This document shows, piece after piece, positions 61,574 through 64,000 of a DNA stretch of 64,000 nt (positions are counted from its first letter, which is position 1; each line of letters starts with the position of its first letter). The notes below the pieces were generated by a model. It saw only the letters and a list, made by a program, of their open reading frames with translations, had not been told where the DNA came from and did no database searches. A program made the translations under genes and the position numbers. The stretch is from contig CASIAI010000002.1 of NCBI GenBank assembly GCA_949372655.1, positions 124,001 to 188,000 of the forward strand. Reading direction: 5' to 3'. The DNA comes from Candidatus Poseidoniaceae archaeon. Its GTDB lineage: Archaea; Thermoplasmatota; Poseidoniia; Poseidoniales; Poseidoniaceae.

Positions 61574-64000
61574 ATGATAAAAGAGTCAAATTCCCGCCGA
61601 ACCGCCGCAGCGATTTTGTTAGTAATTATGTTCCTTTCAGCGGATATACTTGTCACTCAGACTTCTTTTGAAACGCCTATTCTCGAAGATAGCGATAATG
61701 TTCAAAATAGTATACGTAACGTAGTGGCTTCATCTATGGTTCACATTTCGTCAGAAGATGTCAATACCAACTTTGCAGGCGGAGCATTCGTTCTTAACTC
61801 TCTTGTAGGTGTCAATGCCACTGATGAGGCGAGGAGTCTAATAAACTTCAACAATACTGTAAATTCAAATGATACTATTCAGTCTGCGATTCTTTCAATG
61901 CACTGTAACGATGTTTATGCACCTAACACAATTAGTGCGATAAATCTCTATGCCGCATCAGTTGAAAAATCTTGGAGATCTACAGAGTCAACATGGATTA
62001 ACTCCGACTCTACTACTTTTTGGCAAACTGCTGGTGGAGATGACGTTAGTTCTGATCGTTCAGGATGGGAAATCCCAGCATCTAAGACTCAAATTTCAAC
62101 ATCAGGGGTTTACAATTACTCATTCAATGTAACTAAACTTGTTCAACAAGATTCAATTGATAATAAAACTACCTTTGACTTTATTCTTTCAGCGGTTGGA
62201 GGAATGCTTCAATGTGTTCAAACAACTCAAATTTACCCACCGTACATTGCAATTGAAACTTCATCAGTCACCCCTGGAGACGGTGGAAGCGTTACCTCCG
62301 ATTTTGTTGCTGATGGTATGCCTTTGATGTCTAATGACTTCCTACTCACGGCTGAAACTAATCCAACACTTTCTTACAGTAACCTAAATGGCTCACATGT
62401 TGAATTTCAACTCTCATTAGGTGAAGATTTTAGAAATCGAACTGACTTAGATTGGGTTTATTCTACCTTGAACGACCCGTTTACTACAACTTTAAATTCA
62501 GGTAGTTTCACAATACCTCAAAGTGATTCTATTCAAAATGGTAGCATTATTCACTATAGGTCACGTTCTTTAGATTCATCAGGAATGATTAGCAATTGGT
62601 CCAGTGGGCATTTCCTATTACCCAATTTAGAGGTTACTGACAACAGAGATGGAACAGCGACAATTAATGCCAATGCCTCGAGTATTAATCTAGGAACTCT
62701 TGAGTTGATCGAAGATGTAGAGGTTGATAGCAGTACTCCTAATTCTCAACTAGGTCTTAGTGACACACTTACTGTTCAATCTGATACTACAACAGAATCA
62801 ATAGTTCATACTAGATTAAATACACAATACCTCGGGTTAAATTCGAGTTTAGCAATTATTTCAGCAGGTATCGAGTTCACTCGTACATCTCCTCCTCTGT
62901 CATCGTCTATGCTATCACTACATCATAATTCTGACATGGATTGGAATGAAGAAGAAGCGAATTGGAGGTATGCCAATAATAGCGCTGCATGGGATGATGG
63001 CGGTATTGATGAAGTCGGTATTGCTTCTACTACAATTCTGATGGGGGCGCAAACTTCACAACGATTCTCGTTTGCGATTGAAGACGTTATTCAAAGCAGT
63101 CTAAATAACCCAGCTCATGGTGGGTTGGAATTCACATTACTCAGCCGTCTTGGTGATGAATCATTTTCGACTTCAGTGAACGGTATTGATTTTGCTTCAA
63201 CAGAAAATTCCGATAATACCATTCAACCTCAGTTTCAATTAACATATATACAAAGTCCAAACAGTTTAGTTCCAAATCCGGAACTATTGACTCCTACCGA
63301 TGGTAGCCCCGTTTGGAACCTCACTGGTGATAATATTTCGGCTAATACTATTCCAACAATGACTTGGAATGCTACTTTATCTGGAAATTATGATATGTTA
63401 TTTCAGTTATCAGAGGATAAATTATTTAGGAATTTAATTTTTAATAATGATTCTACAGGTTCCAATCCTATCGCTTCCTCATCAGGACTTTTTGCAATCC
63501 CTCATAATATGGCACTTGATGAAGGTAAGATGTATTTTTGGCGAATGTTGAACACTGATAATACTGGACGCTTGAGTGAATGGCAATACTCTTCTTTCCT
63601 TGTCAGTTCCCTAAGCTCGACATGGTTGGGTGGAGATCGTTATGAGATGACATTAGAATTTGGAACCGAGGCACTTGAAGAATCAGTACCTAATTGTCAT
63701 GAGACTACCCTTAGTAGTCTATTTCCAAATTCAAACGATTTTGGCTCGCCAAGAATGAGAGTTGTTGATGACCAATTCCAAGGTGTTGGAACTTCACTGT
63801 TCCAGTGCGATGTTTCTAATTATTTACTTCCCAGCGGATATGCAGTAGAATCATCACAAATAGAACTTCAGTTAGATAGTTATTCCAATCCGATTGATAT
63901 CGGAGTCTGGGAAGCATTCCAGCATAACTGGACTGCTACAGGAGCAACTTGGGATTCATATGATGGCACAAATCTCTGGAACTCTTCTGGGGCATCTGGA
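61574..64000 (+). CDS. Large secreted surface protein with DNRLRE/CBM96-like repeats, 3' partial
   Basis: The frame from ATG 61574 is open to the end of the window (809 codons without a stop), so the gene continues to the right. A signal peptide with an Arg pair (ESNSRRTAAAILLVIMFLSA) is followed by DNRLRE/CBM96-like beta-sandwich modules. The first has ARSLINFNNTVNSNDTIQSA, then AILSMHCND and WRSTESTWINSD; the second is near residues 395-560 (MDWNEEEANWRYANNSAAW), and a third begins near 685 (HNWTATGATWDS). Between them are Ig-like stretches. In other proteins these modules bind polysaccharides or form stalks. A shared topology with the other surface proteins is expected but the C-terminus lies outside the window. 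Confidence 0.85.
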   Translation, partial: MIKESNSRRTAAAILLVIMFLSADILVTQTSFETPILEDSDNVQNSIRNVVASSMVHISSEDVNTNFAGGAFVLNSLVGVNATDEARSLINFNNTVNSNDTIQSAILSMHCNDVYAPNTISAINLYAASVEKSWRSTESTWINSDSTTFWQTAGGDDVSSDRSGWEIPASKTQISTSGVYNYSFNVTKLVQQDSIDNKTTFDFILSAVGGMLQCVQTTQIYPPYIAIETSSVTPGDGGSVTSDFVADGMPLMSNDFLLTAETNPTLSYSNLNGSHVEFQLSLGEDFRNRTDLDWVYSTLNDPFTTTLNSGSFTIPQSDSIQNGSIIHYRSRSLDSSGMISNWSSGHFLLPNLEVTDNRDGTATINANASSINLGTLELIEDVEVDSSTPNSQLGLSDTLTVQSDTTTESIVHTRLNTQYLGLNSSLAIISAGIEFTRTSPPLSSSMLSLHHNSDMDWNEEEANWRYANNSAAWDDGGIDEVGIASTTILMGAQTSQRFSFAIEDVIQSSLNNPAHGGLEFTLLSRLGDESFSTSVNGIDFASTENSDNTIQPQFQLTYIQSPNSLVPNPELLTPTDGSPVWNLTGDNISANTIPTMTWNATLSGNYDMLFQLSEDKLFRNLIFNNDSTGSNPIASSSGLFAIPHNMALDEGKMYFWRMLNTDNTGRLSEWQYSSFLVSSLSSTWLGGDRYEMTLEFGTEALEESVPNCHETTLSSLFPNSNDFGSPRMRVVDDQFQGVGTSLFQCDVSNYLLPSGYAVESSQIELQLDSYSNPIDIGVWEAFQHNWTATGATWDSYDGTNLWNSSGASG

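Overview
The window looks like a piece of a marine planktonic euryarchaeon of the Thermoplasmatota, most likely Marine Group II (Poseidoniales) or a close relative. The support is archaeal information-processing genes (PolD small subunit, RFC small subunit, Pelota, Nob1, GatD), tRNA genes with encoded CCA including one with a bulge-helix-bulge intron, archaeal TATA boxes, and a very large share of secreted surface proteins with one C-terminal membrane anchor. Base composition is moderately AT-rich by eye. The lineage is inferred from gene content; no database search was possible.

Layout. 1-10.8 kb: the 3' part of a giant Ig-like repeat surface protein with a cytoplasmic helix-hairpin-helix tail, then a second surface protein with a PPC-like domain, calcium-binding repeats and a Q/M/P-rich tail. 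10.8-14 kb: compact housekeeping genes (methyltransferase, tRNA-Glu, DedA-like protein, Nob1, TatA, MoaD/SAMP-like protein). 14-19.4 kb: a MacB/FtsX-type ABC transporter whose permease is unusually large. 19.6-39.3 kb: two surface-protein genes, each with its own TATA box and Shine-Dalgarno site and separated by a strong hairpin terminator. The second encodes about 5,460 residues (GDGxNG motifs, beta-helix region, cadherin-like region) and ends in a type IV pilin-like module. Both genes are split by single-base insertions that look like sequence errors or recent lesions. 39.5-49.8 kb: HAD phosphatase, PolD DP1, PncC, tRNA-Val, an fhs-pelA-orf cluster, a flotillin/NfeD-like membrane operon and aroE. 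49.8-59.3 kb: a secreted hydrolase-like protein, an acyl-CoA carboxylase carboxyltransferase subunit next to gatD, a second FtsX-type ABC transporter, and an intron-containing elongator tRNA-Met flanked by a small repeat cluster. 59.3-64 kb: a membrane protein, a 57-codon small ORF, rfcS, and the start of a DNRLRE/CBM96-like surface protein that runs off the window.

More than half of the DNA encodes exported, membrane-anchored proteins. Together with TatA, two LolD/MacB-like ABC systems and a flotillin/NfeD operon, the region looks devoted to building and organising the cell surface, interleaved with short blocks of core information-processing genes. The most interesting candidates are the prepilin-like module at the end of the giant surface protein, the HhH tail on the Ig-repeat protein, the recombination-prone seven-fold 273-bp repeat, the cluster of +1 lesions, and the perfect BHB intron in tRNA-Met.
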